Assembly (NCBI GenBank): GCA_035640715.1
Contig: DASQVO010000546.1
Coordinates: forward strand, 1 to 14,046
DNA length: 14,046 bases
Reading direction: 5' to 3'
DNA from: DASQVO01 sp035640715
GTDB lineage: Bacteria; Actinomycetota; Actinomycetes; Streptosporangiales; Streptosporangiaceae
Of the stretch, positions 6,029 through 12,436 are shown piece after piece; positions within the stretch are counted from its first letter, which is position 1, and every line of letters begins with the position of its first letter. Under the pieces are notes generated by a model. That model saw only the letters and a program-made list of their open reading frames with translations. It had not been told where the DNA came from and ran no database searches. Position numbers and translations under genes: made by a program.

Positions 6029-6502
6029 ATGACCACGACCGCCGGCCCGCGTACTCCGCGCGAGGTGTTCGCCCATATGCAGCGATCCTGGCTCGGGCAG
6101 GCCAGCCATGACGGCGACCTGCTCGCCGACGACGTCGTCATCGAAGTGCCCTTTGCCCCGCCCGGCCGGACCCGGCGCTTCGAAGGGCGTGAGCAGTGGC
6201 TCGCGTTCGCTGAGCCTGAGCGAGCCGCGTTGCCCGTGCGTTTCGAGCAGGTGCGCAACGTTGTGGTCCACGAGACCACCGACCCCGAGGTCATCGTGGC
6301 CGAATACGAGCTCGCCGGGACGGTCACCACCACTGGCCGCCGCGCCTCCGCCACGTTCATCGGGGTGCTCCGGGTCAGAGACGGCAAGATCGTCTTCTGG
6401 CGTGAATACCAGAACGTCCTGGCTATCGCCGATGCCCTCGGGCAGCTGCCCGCCCTGCTCGCCGCTACGGCAGGCCAGCCGGACCCCGGCCACCGCCGCT
6501 GA
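6029..6502 (+). CDS. SnoaL-like / NTF2-fold small protein
   Basis: This 157-residue protein has the pattern of the SnoaL/NTF2-like superfamily. An N-terminal helix (REVFAHMQRSWL, 11-22) leads to DGDLLADDVVIEVPFAPPG at 28-46, a central FEGREQWLAFA (51-61), and final strands RASATFIGVLRVRDGKIVFW (105-124) with REYQN after them. These proteins are cone-shaped alpha+beta barrels used as isomerases, hydrolases or ligand-binding proteins; the active residues here cannot be assigned. ATG 6029 is preferred for GGAG at 6019-6022; an earlier in-frame ATG at 5978 falls inside the -10 element. TetR likely regulates it, and its substrate may resemble the TetR ligand. The TGA stop overlaps the first base of an SDR-like relic, so the last few residues may be altered. 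Confidence 0.85.
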   Translation: MTTTAGPRTPREVFAHMQRSWLGQASHDGDLLADDVVIEVPFAPPGRTRRFEGREQWLAFAEPERAALPVRFEQVRNVVVHETTDPEVIVAEYELAGTVTTTGRRASATFIGVLRVRDGKIVFWREYQNVLAIADALGQLPALLAATAGQPDPGHRR

Positions 6503-6582
6503 TCACCGGCACCGCGTTCCGTGTGGACGGTGGTATCTCCGGCGCCTACGTGACCCCGCTCTGGCGCGGTTCCGCTATTTGA
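6502..6582 (+). pseudogene. C-terminal fragment of an SDR gene (partial second copy)
   Basis: The frame reads ITGTAFRVDGGISGAYVTPL then WRGSAI and TGA at 6580-6582. The intact SDR ends ITATAFLVDGGISGAYVTPL. Over 63 aligned bases (3680-3742 against 6502-6564) I count 9 differences, mostly at third positions, and the TAG stop has become TGG so the frame runs 6 codons further. No start codon or ribosome binding site belongs to it, and nothing upstream of these codons survives because the SnoaL-like gene occupies that place. Confidence 0.8.
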
Positions 6583-6605
6583 TCGCGATCCATCACGCCA
6601 TCGTA

Positions 6606-6643
6606 GGAAGCCCGCCGCCGCACGTATCACTCGCTGGGCTTCG
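6606..6643 (-). terminator. Possible serA terminator hairpin
   Basis: GAAGCCC (6607-6613) pairs with GGGCTTC (6636-6642), with two further G-C pairs possible past a bulge. It lies about 45-80 bases beyond the serA stop on the minus strand. There is no T-tract, which is common in actinomycetes. The loop is long, so the call is weak. The rest of 6583-6686 shows nothing. Confidence 0.3.
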
Positions 6644-6686
6644 TGCCGGGAATGGGCTGCTTGCCGTGCCGCCCCGGGATGAACGG

Positions 6687-7919
6687 TCAGGCGCAGTGGA
6701 TGGTACGGAGGCGGATGGTGACGTCCATGGCACGGAGCTGGCCGAGGACCTCGGCGCTGTACTCGGTGCCGATGTCGGTGATGGCGTAGCCGACGTCGTC
6801 ACGGGTACCGAGCATCTGCCCCTCGACGTTGACCTGGTGATCCGCGAGCACCCGGTTGATGGCAGCCAGCACGCCCGGAACGTTCTGGTGGATGTGCACC
6901 AGCCGGTGCGTCCCCGGCACAGTCGGCAGCGCGACGCCGGGCAGGTTGACGCTGAGCGACGTCGTGCCGCCGGTCACGTAATCGTGCAGCTTGCCGGCCA
7001 CGAACTCGCCGATGTCCTGCTGGGCTTCCTCGGTCGAACCACCGATGTGCGGCGTCAGGATCACGTTCGGCAGGCCGCGCAGCGCCGAGACGAACTCGTC
7101 GCCGGCGTGGCGGGGCTCCTCGGGGAACACATCGATAGCCGCCCCCGCAATGTGGCCGCTCTCGATGTGCCGCCGCAGGGCCTCGTGGTCCACGACGAAA
7201 CCGCGGGACAGATTGAGAAAGAGGCTACGGGGCTGCATGGCAGCGAACTCAGCTTCCCCGAACAGGCCGCTGTTCCCCGGGCGCCCGTCCACGTGCAGCG
7301 TGACGGTCTCGACGGACCCGAGCAGTTCCATGAGGGAGCTGCAGCGGCGCGCGTTACCGAGCGCCAGCTTGTCGGCGATGTCATAGAAGTACACCGACAT
7401 GCCGAGGTTCTCGGCCAGAACGGACAGCTGGGTGCCGATGTTGCCGTAGCCGACGATCCCGAGCTTCCTGCCGCGGACCTCGTGGCTGCCGGAGGCGGAC
7501 TTGTCCCACACGCCCGCGTGCATCTTGGCGTTCTTCTCCGGCAGTCGGCGCGCCATGGCGATAATCTCGGCCAGCACGAGCTCGACCACGCTGCGGGTGT
7601 TGGAGAATGGGGCGTTGAACACCGCGACGCCCCGGCGTGACGCCGCCGCCAGGTCGATCTGGTTGACGCCGATGCAGAACGCGCCGACCGCGACCAGATC
7701 CGGTGCCGCTGCGAGAACCCGGTCGGTCACCTGCGTCCGCGACCGGATGCCCAGCAGGCTGACTCCCTGGACCGCCTCAACCAGCTCATCCTCGCTGAGC
7801 GCCCCGGTGCGCGTCTCGACCTCGTAGCCTGCCTTGGTCAGCTGTGCCGTCGCAACCGGATGAATGTTCTCAAGCAGCAATGCCCGTGTCGGCGGGTTCG
7901 TCGTTTCCAGCGTCAGCAC
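6687..7919 (-). CDS. serA: D-3-phosphoglycerate dehydrogenase, short E. coli-type with ACT domain
   Basis: This enzyme oxidises 3-phosphoglycerate with NAD, the first step of serine synthesis. From GTG 7919 the protein is 410 residues, the length of E. coli SerA, and it keeps the same numbering to within one residue. It has NAD motif GYGNIG at 158-163, acidic Asp180, catalytic Arg239, Glu268 and His291 (TPHIGGST), and a C-terminal ACT domain from about 339. The serine-feedback residues known from E. coli are all present as His344, Asn346 and Asn364. A purine-rich AGGGAAGG abuts the GTG, rather close for a ribosome binding site. An upstream GTG at 8033 has better spacing but would add 38 unrelated residues and overlap the preceding gene. 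The usual actinobacterial SerA is about 530 residues with an extra domain, so this may be a second or acquired form. It lies 82 bases after the AfsR-like gene on the same strand. Confidence 0.93.
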   Translation of the reverse strand: MLTLETTNPPTRALLLENIHPVATAQLTKAGYEVETRTGALSEDELVEAVQGVSLLGIRSRTQVTDRVLAAAPDLVAVGAFCIGVNQIDLAAASRRGVAVFNAPFSNTRSVVELVLAEIIAMARRLPEKNAKMHAGVWDKSASGSHEVRGRKLGIVGYGNIGTQLSVLAENLGMSVYFYDIADKLALGNARRCSSLMELLGSVETVTLHVDGRPGNSGLFGEAEFAAMQPRSLFLNLSRGFVVDHEALRRHIESGHIAGAAIDVFPEEPRHAGDEFVSALRGLPNVILTPHIGGSTEEAQQDIGEFVAGKLHDYVTGGTTSLSVNLPGVALPTVPGTHRLVHIHQNVPGVLAAINRVLADHQVNVEGQMLGTRDDVGYAITDIGTEYSAEVLGQLRAMDVTIRLRTIHCA

Positions 7920-8001
7920 CCTTCCCTGCAGGAGCAAGCCAGAGCAGGGGCGTAGTTCGCGACCAGTCCCCCGGCCCGCATGTGCGGTATGTACCTCTAG
8001 C

Positions 8002-11000
8002 CTAATGGGGCGCGCCTGCGGCCAGGCCGTCACCGGGGGCGCCTTCCGGTGGGACAGGGGTCCTGGGTGGCCCTAGAGGCCATTGCATATCCCCGGGGCT
8101 GGGCGTATCCGCTGGCGGGCCCTGCGCGGCATCAAGATCGTGGAGCTTGGCGCGCACCTGTTCCGCGTCCGGGTGCCGGAGCTGGTCGAAGGTCGCCAGC
8201 GCCCGCAGCCAGGCGTCCCGGGCCGCCGCCACCTCACCGGTCATGTAGTAGGTGTCGGCGAGGCTGGCCAATGAGATTGCCTCGGTATACCTGGAACCGG
8301 CCTGGACGGCCCGGTCGACAGCGTTCCGGTAGCTGGCGAGCGCCTTCGGGTAATCGCCGAGCTGATAGTAGGCATGACCCAGGCTGTGTGAGGTGGCCGA
8401 CTCGCCGCGCGGATCGCCGAGCTCACGCTGCAGGGCGAGTGCCTCCCGGCAGTAGCTCAGCGCCTGCCGGTGATGACCGGCCATCGTGAGATACCAGCCG
8501 ATGCCGTTCAGGGCATGGGCCTCCCCCGTACGGTTGCCGACCTCCCGGTGCAGCCGCAGAGCCTCCTGCGTGTGATCCAGCGCGTCCCCGTAGCGTTCCT
8601 CACGCTCCAGCTTGTAGGCATAAGTGCTGTGGACGCGGGCTTCGCTGGCCCGGTCCCCGATCTCCCGGTACAGGCCAAGCGAGCATTCCAGGTGGGGTTC
8701 GGCCGCCTCCAGCTTTCCCTGGCGTATGCAGGCGATAGCGAGCTCGATGCAGGCACGTGCCTCACCGTCGGTGTCGCCGAACCGGCGGGCCACGGCCAGC
8801 GCGGACCGCTGGGAGTCCTCAAAGTCCTGCCAGCGCCCCAGGTTGTCGAGATAGTCCGCCAGCATGCACGGGAGCATCCAGCCGTGCGGCATCACGCCCG
8901 CCTCCGCCGCATATCCGCTGACTGCCAGGAGAACGGAATGCTCCGCCTCGAACCAGCGGAGCGCCTGCTCCTGGTTCCGGATCTCTTCAGGCGCCACGTC
9001 AGCCTGCGGCGCGGGCGGAACCGGGAGCTGACGCTGCGGGTTGACCTGCGCGGCGGCGGCACGGGCGGTATGCAGATAGTGGTCGACGGCGCGGCCCAGG
9101 GCACGCTCTCGCTCCGCGTCGTCGCCGGACTGCCGGGCACGTTCCGCTGCGTAGGCACGGAGCAGGTCATGAAACGTGAACCGGCCGGGCGCGTGCTCCG
9201 CAACCATGTGCGCACGCGTCAGCTCGCCGAGCGCCGCGCCCGCGTCATCATCGCTGACCCCGCCCAGGCTGACAGCGACCGCGTGGGAAATGTCCGGTCC
9301 AGGATGCATGCCAAGCAGCCGGAACATCCTCGCGGCCGGCGGACTCAGTTGCTGGTACGACCACGACAGTACCGCCCGGAGGTCCGTCGCCGCGTCCCCC
9401 GCATCCAGGGCGTCGAGCCGGTTCCGGGCATCGCGCAGCTCAGCCGCCAGCGCCGCCAGCGAGAGCGCGGGACGGATTGCCGCACGGCCAACCGTAATGG
9501 TGAGCGCCAGCGGCAGCCGTGCGCATGATGCGATCAGCTCGGCCGCCGCCTGCGGCTCGGCCGCGACGACCTCCTGCCCTAGCCGGCGGCTCAGCACATC
9601 ATGAGCCTCCCCGTCGGTCAGCACGTCGAGGCTAAGCGGGACCGCACCCTCTACGGCGACGAGGCTGGTGAGCTGTGAGCGGGTCGTCACCACGACCAGC
9701 GAGCCGGGCGAGCCGGGCAGCAGCGGGCGTACCTGGTCGGCATCACGCGCATTGTCGAGAACGACCAGCACGCGCTGGCCATCAAGCATGCTGCGGTAGA
9801 GGGCGGCCCGGGCCTCCAGATCGGCGGGAATCCGCTCGGGCGGCACGGCGAAGGCATCAAGGAAATAGCGAAGAGCGTCATCTGGGCTCATCGCCGAGCC
9901 GGACGGGTCGAAGCCCCGGAGGTTCACATAGAGCTGCCCAGCGGGATAGCGGCTTGCCACCTGCCGGGCGAAACGGATGGCGAGCGCTGTCTTGCCAACA
10001 CCCGCCGTCCCCGCGATCGCGATGATCTGCACCGTCGCCGGGCTGCCGTCTCGGCCGTCGGCGCCATCCCGGCCAGCACCGGCGGAATCAAACGGGGCGA
10101 TCACACGATGCATGCGATCCAGCTCCGCATGCCGCCCGGAGAAGCCCGGCGCCTCGAGCGGAAGCTGAGCGGGCGCGGGATAAGCCGGGGACGCCGGATA
10201 TGCCAGGGGCGCGGGGCCCTCGCTGACCGTGGCGGGCTGCCCGGCAGCGGGCTGCACAGTGGCTGGCCGTGCTGCGGCGCGGCCCGGGCCTTCCAGGCCG
10301 GGGTCCAGGGCCAGGATCTGCTGATGTATGCGGCTGAGCTCTGGGCCGGGATCGATGCCGAGTTCCTCGCCGAGTACCTGCCGGGCTTCGTGGAATGTCT
10401 GGAGCGCCTCGGCCTGGCGACCGCACCGGTACAGCGCGATCATCAGCAGCCCGCGCATGCGCTCCCGCAGCGGATGTTCCGCCACGAGCGCGGCAAGCTC
10501 GGGGACGGCCTGCTCGTGACGGCCAAGGTCGAGCAGGAGTTCCGCGCGCTCCTCGGCCGCCGCTGACCGCAGCTCGCCGAGACGGGCCCGCTCGGAGCTG
10601 GCGAACGGCCCCGGCACCCCCGCGAACGCGGACCCGTGCCATTCGCCGAGCGCGGCATCGAGCGCCGAAACAGCACCGGAAAGCTCGCCGGAAGCCCGCA
10701 GGCGGCGCCCGGTATCAAGGCCTCGCTCGAAAACCATGGCGTCCACGTGGCCGGCATCCAGGTGCAGCACGTACCCTGCGCCCGCCGAAGCGAGCACCTG
10801 GCCGGGCCCGCGCCGCGACCGGCCCGGCTCGAGCACCCGCCGCAGCCCGGCCACATAGGTATGGACGCCACCCTCGGCGCTGGCCGGGGCGTCCTGGCCC
10901 CATACGGCATCCACGAGCTCGTCGCGGGACACCACCCGGTTAGCCCGCATGGCGAGCACGCCGAGGACGGCTTGCTGCCTCGGCGGTCCCGGCGTCAGTT

Positions 11001-11094
11001 CCCGCCCGGCGAGCCAGGCCCGCACGGGCCCCAGCACGCCCACGCGCAGCGGCGCCGGACGCTGGCTGCCGCCGTGCGGGTCACCCATGGCCAT
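8002..11094 (-). CDS. AfsR/SARP-family regulator (winged helix-BTAD-NB-ARC-TPR)
   Basis: This is a 1030-residue cytoplasmic transcriptional activator. Its order is an OmpR-like winged helix at about 15-110 (LRVGVLGPVRAW, then RQQAVLGVLAMRANRVVSRD), a BTAD helical domain at about 117-263 ending ELGIDPGPELSRIHQQIL, and a Pro/Ala linker to 315. The NB-ARC ATPase follows: Walker A GTAGVGKT at 362-369, Walker B VLVVLD at 442-447, VVVTTRSQL at 467-475, RLPLAL at 526-531 and HDLLRAYA at 642-649. TPR repeats fill about 755-985, and the tail is Pro-rich. Relatives control antibiotic production and development, with the ATPase/TPR part gating DNA binding. ATG 11094 has GGAG 8 bases upstream. No biosynthetic gene cluster is visible in the window, so its target is unknown. 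The upstream region is shared with the 6C-like RNA, transcribed the other way. Confidence 0.93.
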   Translation of the reverse strand: MAMGDPHGGSQRPAPLRVGVLGPVRAWLAGRELTPGPPRQQAVLGVLAMRANRVVSRDELVDAVWGQDAPASAEGGVHTYVAGLRRVLEPGRSRRGPGQVLASAGAGYVLHLDAGHVDAMVFERGLDTGRRLRASGELSGAVSALDAALGEWHGSAFAGVPGPFASSERARLGELRSAAAEERAELLLDLGRHEQAVPELAALVAEHPLRERMRGLLMIALYRCGRQAEALQTFHEARQVLGEELGIDPGPELSRIHQQILALDPGLEGPGRAAARPATVQPAAGQPATVSEGPAPLAYPASPAYPAPAQLPLEAPGFSGRHAELDRMHRVIAPFDSAGAGRDGADGRDGSPATVQIIAIAGTAGVGKTALAIRFARQVASRYPAGQLYVNLRGFDPSGSAMSPDDALRYFLDAFAVPPERIPADLEARAALYRSMLDGQRVLVVLDNARDADQVRPLLPGSPGSLVVVTTRSQLTSLVAVEGAVPLSLDVLTDGEAHDVLSRRLGQEVVAAEPQAAAELIASCARLPLALTITVGRAAIRPALSLAALAAELRDARNRLDALDAGDAATDLRAVLSWSYQQLSPPAARMFRLLGMHPGPDISHAVAVSLGGVSDDDAGAALGELTRAHMVAEHAPGRFTFHDLLRAYAAERARQSGDDAERERALGRAVDHYLHTARAAAAQVNPQRQLPVPPAPQADVAPEEIRNQEQALRWFEAEHSVLLAVSGYAAEAGVMPHGWMLPCMLADYLDNLGRWQDFEDSQRSALAVARRFGDTDGEARACIELAIACIRQGKLEAAEPHLECSLGLYREIGDRASEARVHSTYAYKLEREERYGDALDHTQEALRLHREVGNRTGEAHALNGIGWYLTMAGHHRQALSYCREALALQRELGDPRGESATSHSLGHAYYQLGDYPKALASYRNAVDRAVQAGSRYTEAISLASLADTYYMTGEVAAARDAWLRALATFDQLRHPDAEQVRAKLHDLDAAQGPPADTPSPGDMQWPLGPPRTPVPPEGAPGDGLAAGAPH

Positions 11095-11341
11095 CGCTGT
11101 CTCTCCACGGCACGGCCTTTTGGGCCGAGGCTACAGTATCTGCGCGCCGCATCCAGAAAAAATCCATAACACGTAGGGAGCGGTGGCTTATTACTGAAGG
11201 AGGCAGGTCATCCGTGCTTAGCTGATGATGCCCATAAGGTCGGGACAGTCCCGCCTCGCAGATGACGTTGACGAACGAATCACTACGCCGCACGAGGTGC
11301 TGGCCCGCGATCGGAGGCCAGGATCCGGGCGGCCGCAGTCG
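11095..11341. other. Upstream region of the AfsR-like gene, no gene seen
   Basis: No coding sequence is convincing. The region contains a perfect CGGGAC-A-GTCCCG dyad at 11241-11253, about 150 bases before the AfsR-like start, which could be an operator. It also has TTGACG on the plus strand at 11268-11273 without a good -10, and a moderately AT-rich segment at 11150-11220. On the minus strand TACTGT (11138-11133) and TAGCCT (11133-11128) are possible -10 elements without a clear -35. No promoter can be assigned with confidence. Confidence 0.35.
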
Positions 11342-11453
11342 GGTGGATGCGGGCTCAGCGGCCCGCATCGGCATGGCACCGCCTCCACTCCTCCCCCCCA
11401 GAGTGAAGGCCGGGCGCTGAGCCGTCGGCCGCCAGAACGAGGCCGCATCCACC
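11342..11453 (+). other. Nested and competing base-pairing around the first 6C hairpin
   Basis: GGTGGATGCGG (11342-11352) is a perfect inverted match to CCGCATCCACC (11443-11453). Inside it, GGCTCAGCG-G-CCCG (11352-11365) pairs with CGGGCGCTGAGCC (11411-11423), with one bulged base, and this stem runs directly into the first 6C hairpin (11381-11410). An alternative local hairpin, GATGCGGG (11346-11353) with CCCGCATC (11362-11369), uses the same left-hand bases, so both folds cannot exist at once. Confidence 0.6.
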
Positions 11454-11506
11454 GCTCTCCGGGGGGAGTGAGCGCCCTCCCCCCCAGCGTTCATTCCCCC
11501 CGGAGA
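11381..11506 (+). ncRNA. 6C RNA (actinobacterial two-hairpin small RNA with C-rich loops)
   Basis: Two hairpins follow each other on the plus strand. Hairpin 1 is GCCTCCACTC (11381-11390) with GAGTGAAGGC (11401-11410), one mismatch, loop CTCCCCCCCA. Hairpin 2 is a 20-base stem (11456-11475 with 11487-11506), fully paired if two G-U pairs are allowed, loop CCTCCCCCCCA. Two stem-loops each exposing at least six cytosines define the 6C RNA class, which is confined to actinobacteria. Its mycobacterial member is a small regulatory RNA that pairs through the C-rich loops with G-rich mRNA, often near ribosome binding sites. The hairpins are 45 bases apart. No promoter is clear; the transcript may begin at or before 11342. 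It lies between the AfsR-like gene and the DUF929-type gene, opposite to both. The strand call rests on the cytosine loops. Confidence 0.8.
11456..11506 (-). terminator. Strong hairpin after the DUF929-type gene, likely two-way terminator
   Basis: The second 6C stem begins 30 bases beyond the stop of the minus-strand gene. A 20-base stem of this strength would end transcripts from either side without a T-tract. A separate small dyad, CCCGCC-C-GGCGGG (11511-11523), lies between it and the stop codon. Confidence 0.45.
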
Positions 11507-11535
11507 AGATCCCGCCCGGCGGGAAACGGCCGCCG

Positions 11536-12417
11536 TCACATCTTGGACTGCAGCGTCCTGACCGCCGGAGTGCACGCGTTCGCCGGCTGGTTGTTCGTCA
11601 GCTTGCAGATCGCCGCCGTTATGTAGTTCGCAGTCCCATCGACGGCCTGGGCGACCGGGCTCGACGCGTTTTTCAGCGAGGCGGCGATCTGGGCCCAGCT
11701 CTTGCCGGCAAGTACCTGCGGGTTGGCGCTCGCGCCGATGATCGTGTGCTTGTTGCCGATGTCGACGAAGGGAATGGAAAGCCCGGAATCGTACTTGGCC
11801 ATCAGGGCCTGCTGCTGGGAGGTGGGCTTCTGCAGCGGGGTGTAGGAGTTGCCCTGCGGGATGTTAGTGGTCTCCTCCACCGGCGTGAACGTCAGGTACC
11901 TGCTGGTGTAGGTCGACCCGTAGAACGTGAATGTCGGCGTGTTAGGAAAGACATCCGTGCTCGAGGAGTGCACGGTGTGCAGCCCGGAGAACGTGCCGAA
12001 CCGGCTCAGCGCCACGATCATCCCCCAGCGCTCGAACGCGCAGTACGGGCAGTACTCCGCACCTATGTACAGCACCTCCGGCTTGCCGCCCGACGTCAGC
12101 GGCGGCCCGGAGACCGGTGTGGGCTTCGCGGTTGCGCTGCCGGCGCCCACCGCGTCGAGGGTGCTCGCCGGCACGCTGGTGGTGTCCGACACCACGCTGG
12201 CCAGGGCCGCGCCCGTCGGCCCGTTGCCCGACGGCTCCGCCGTGTTCGAGCCCGCCTTTACCACGATGAGCGCCACTACAACCGCGATGACCACGACAAC
12301 GGCGCCGGATGCGAGCAGCACCCTGTTGCGGACCTGAGCCCGGCGCTCCGCTGCCCGCTGGGCCGAGATGCGTTCCCGCCGGTGCACATCCTGCTTTGTC
12401 CTGCTTGCTTTACCCAT
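11536..12417 (-). CDS. Membrane-anchored thioredoxin-fold protein, DUF929-type
   Basis: This 293-residue protein has a basic cytoplasmic N-terminus (about 1-32, many Arg/Lys), one membrane helix at 33-54 (VLLASGAVVVVIAVVVALIV) and a disordered Ser/Thr/Pro linker to about 110. An extracytoplasmic thioredoxin-like domain follows. The active-site motif CPYC is at 123-126 after VLYIGAEY, and the cis-Pro segment is probably SIPFVDI at 214-220. Cys271 and Cys282 near the C-terminus may form a structural disulfide. It resembles the DUF929 proteins found in actinobacteria and archaea, inferred to act in thiol-disulfide exchange outside the membrane, like DsbA/DsbG. ATG 12417 lies 19 bases after the exporter's stop, so the two are probably cotranscribed; the ribosome binding site is weak. 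The biological substrate is unknown. Confidence 0.85.
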   Translation of the reverse strand: MGKASRTKQDVHRRERISAQRAAERRAQVRNRVLLASGAVVVVIAVVVALIVVKAGSNTAEPSGNGPTGAALASVVSDTTSVPASTLDAVGAGSATAKPTPVSGPPLTSGGKPEVLYIGAEYCPYCAFERWGMIVALSRFGTFSGLHTVHSSSTDVFPNTPTFTFYGSTYTSRYLTFTPVEETTNIPQGNSYTPLQKPTSQQQALMAKYDSGLSIPFVDIGNKHTIIGASANPQVLAGKSWAQIAASLKNASSPVAQAVDGTANYITAAICKLTNNQPANACTPAVRTLQSKM

Positions 12418-12436
12418 TGCGCTGCTTTACCATCAC

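Noticed and set aside
6029..6502. Assigning the SnoaL-like protein to polyketide cyclisation
   Set aside because: The fold is shared by many unrelated functions and there are no polyketide genes in the window.
6108..7640. 510-codon open frame on the plus strand
   Set aside because: It runs from inside the SnoaL-like gene into the antisense of serA; both real genes have clear families, and this translation has no recognisable motif.
7976..7987. CCGCATGTGCGG dyad upstream of serA as an operator
   Set aside because: A short 5+5 dyad in GC-rich DNA between two same-strand genes, with no promoter elements to support it.
7920..8033. 38-residue N-terminal extension of SerA from GTG 8033
   Set aside because: No similarity to SerA; GTG 7919 gives 410 residues with numbering matching E. 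coli SerA. The better-spaced upstream ribosome binding site leaves a little doubt.
8470..9528. 352-codon plus-strand frame opposite the AfsR-like gene
   Set aside because: It is a shadow of the GC-rich TPR/NB-ARC coding region, without ribosome binding site or domain.
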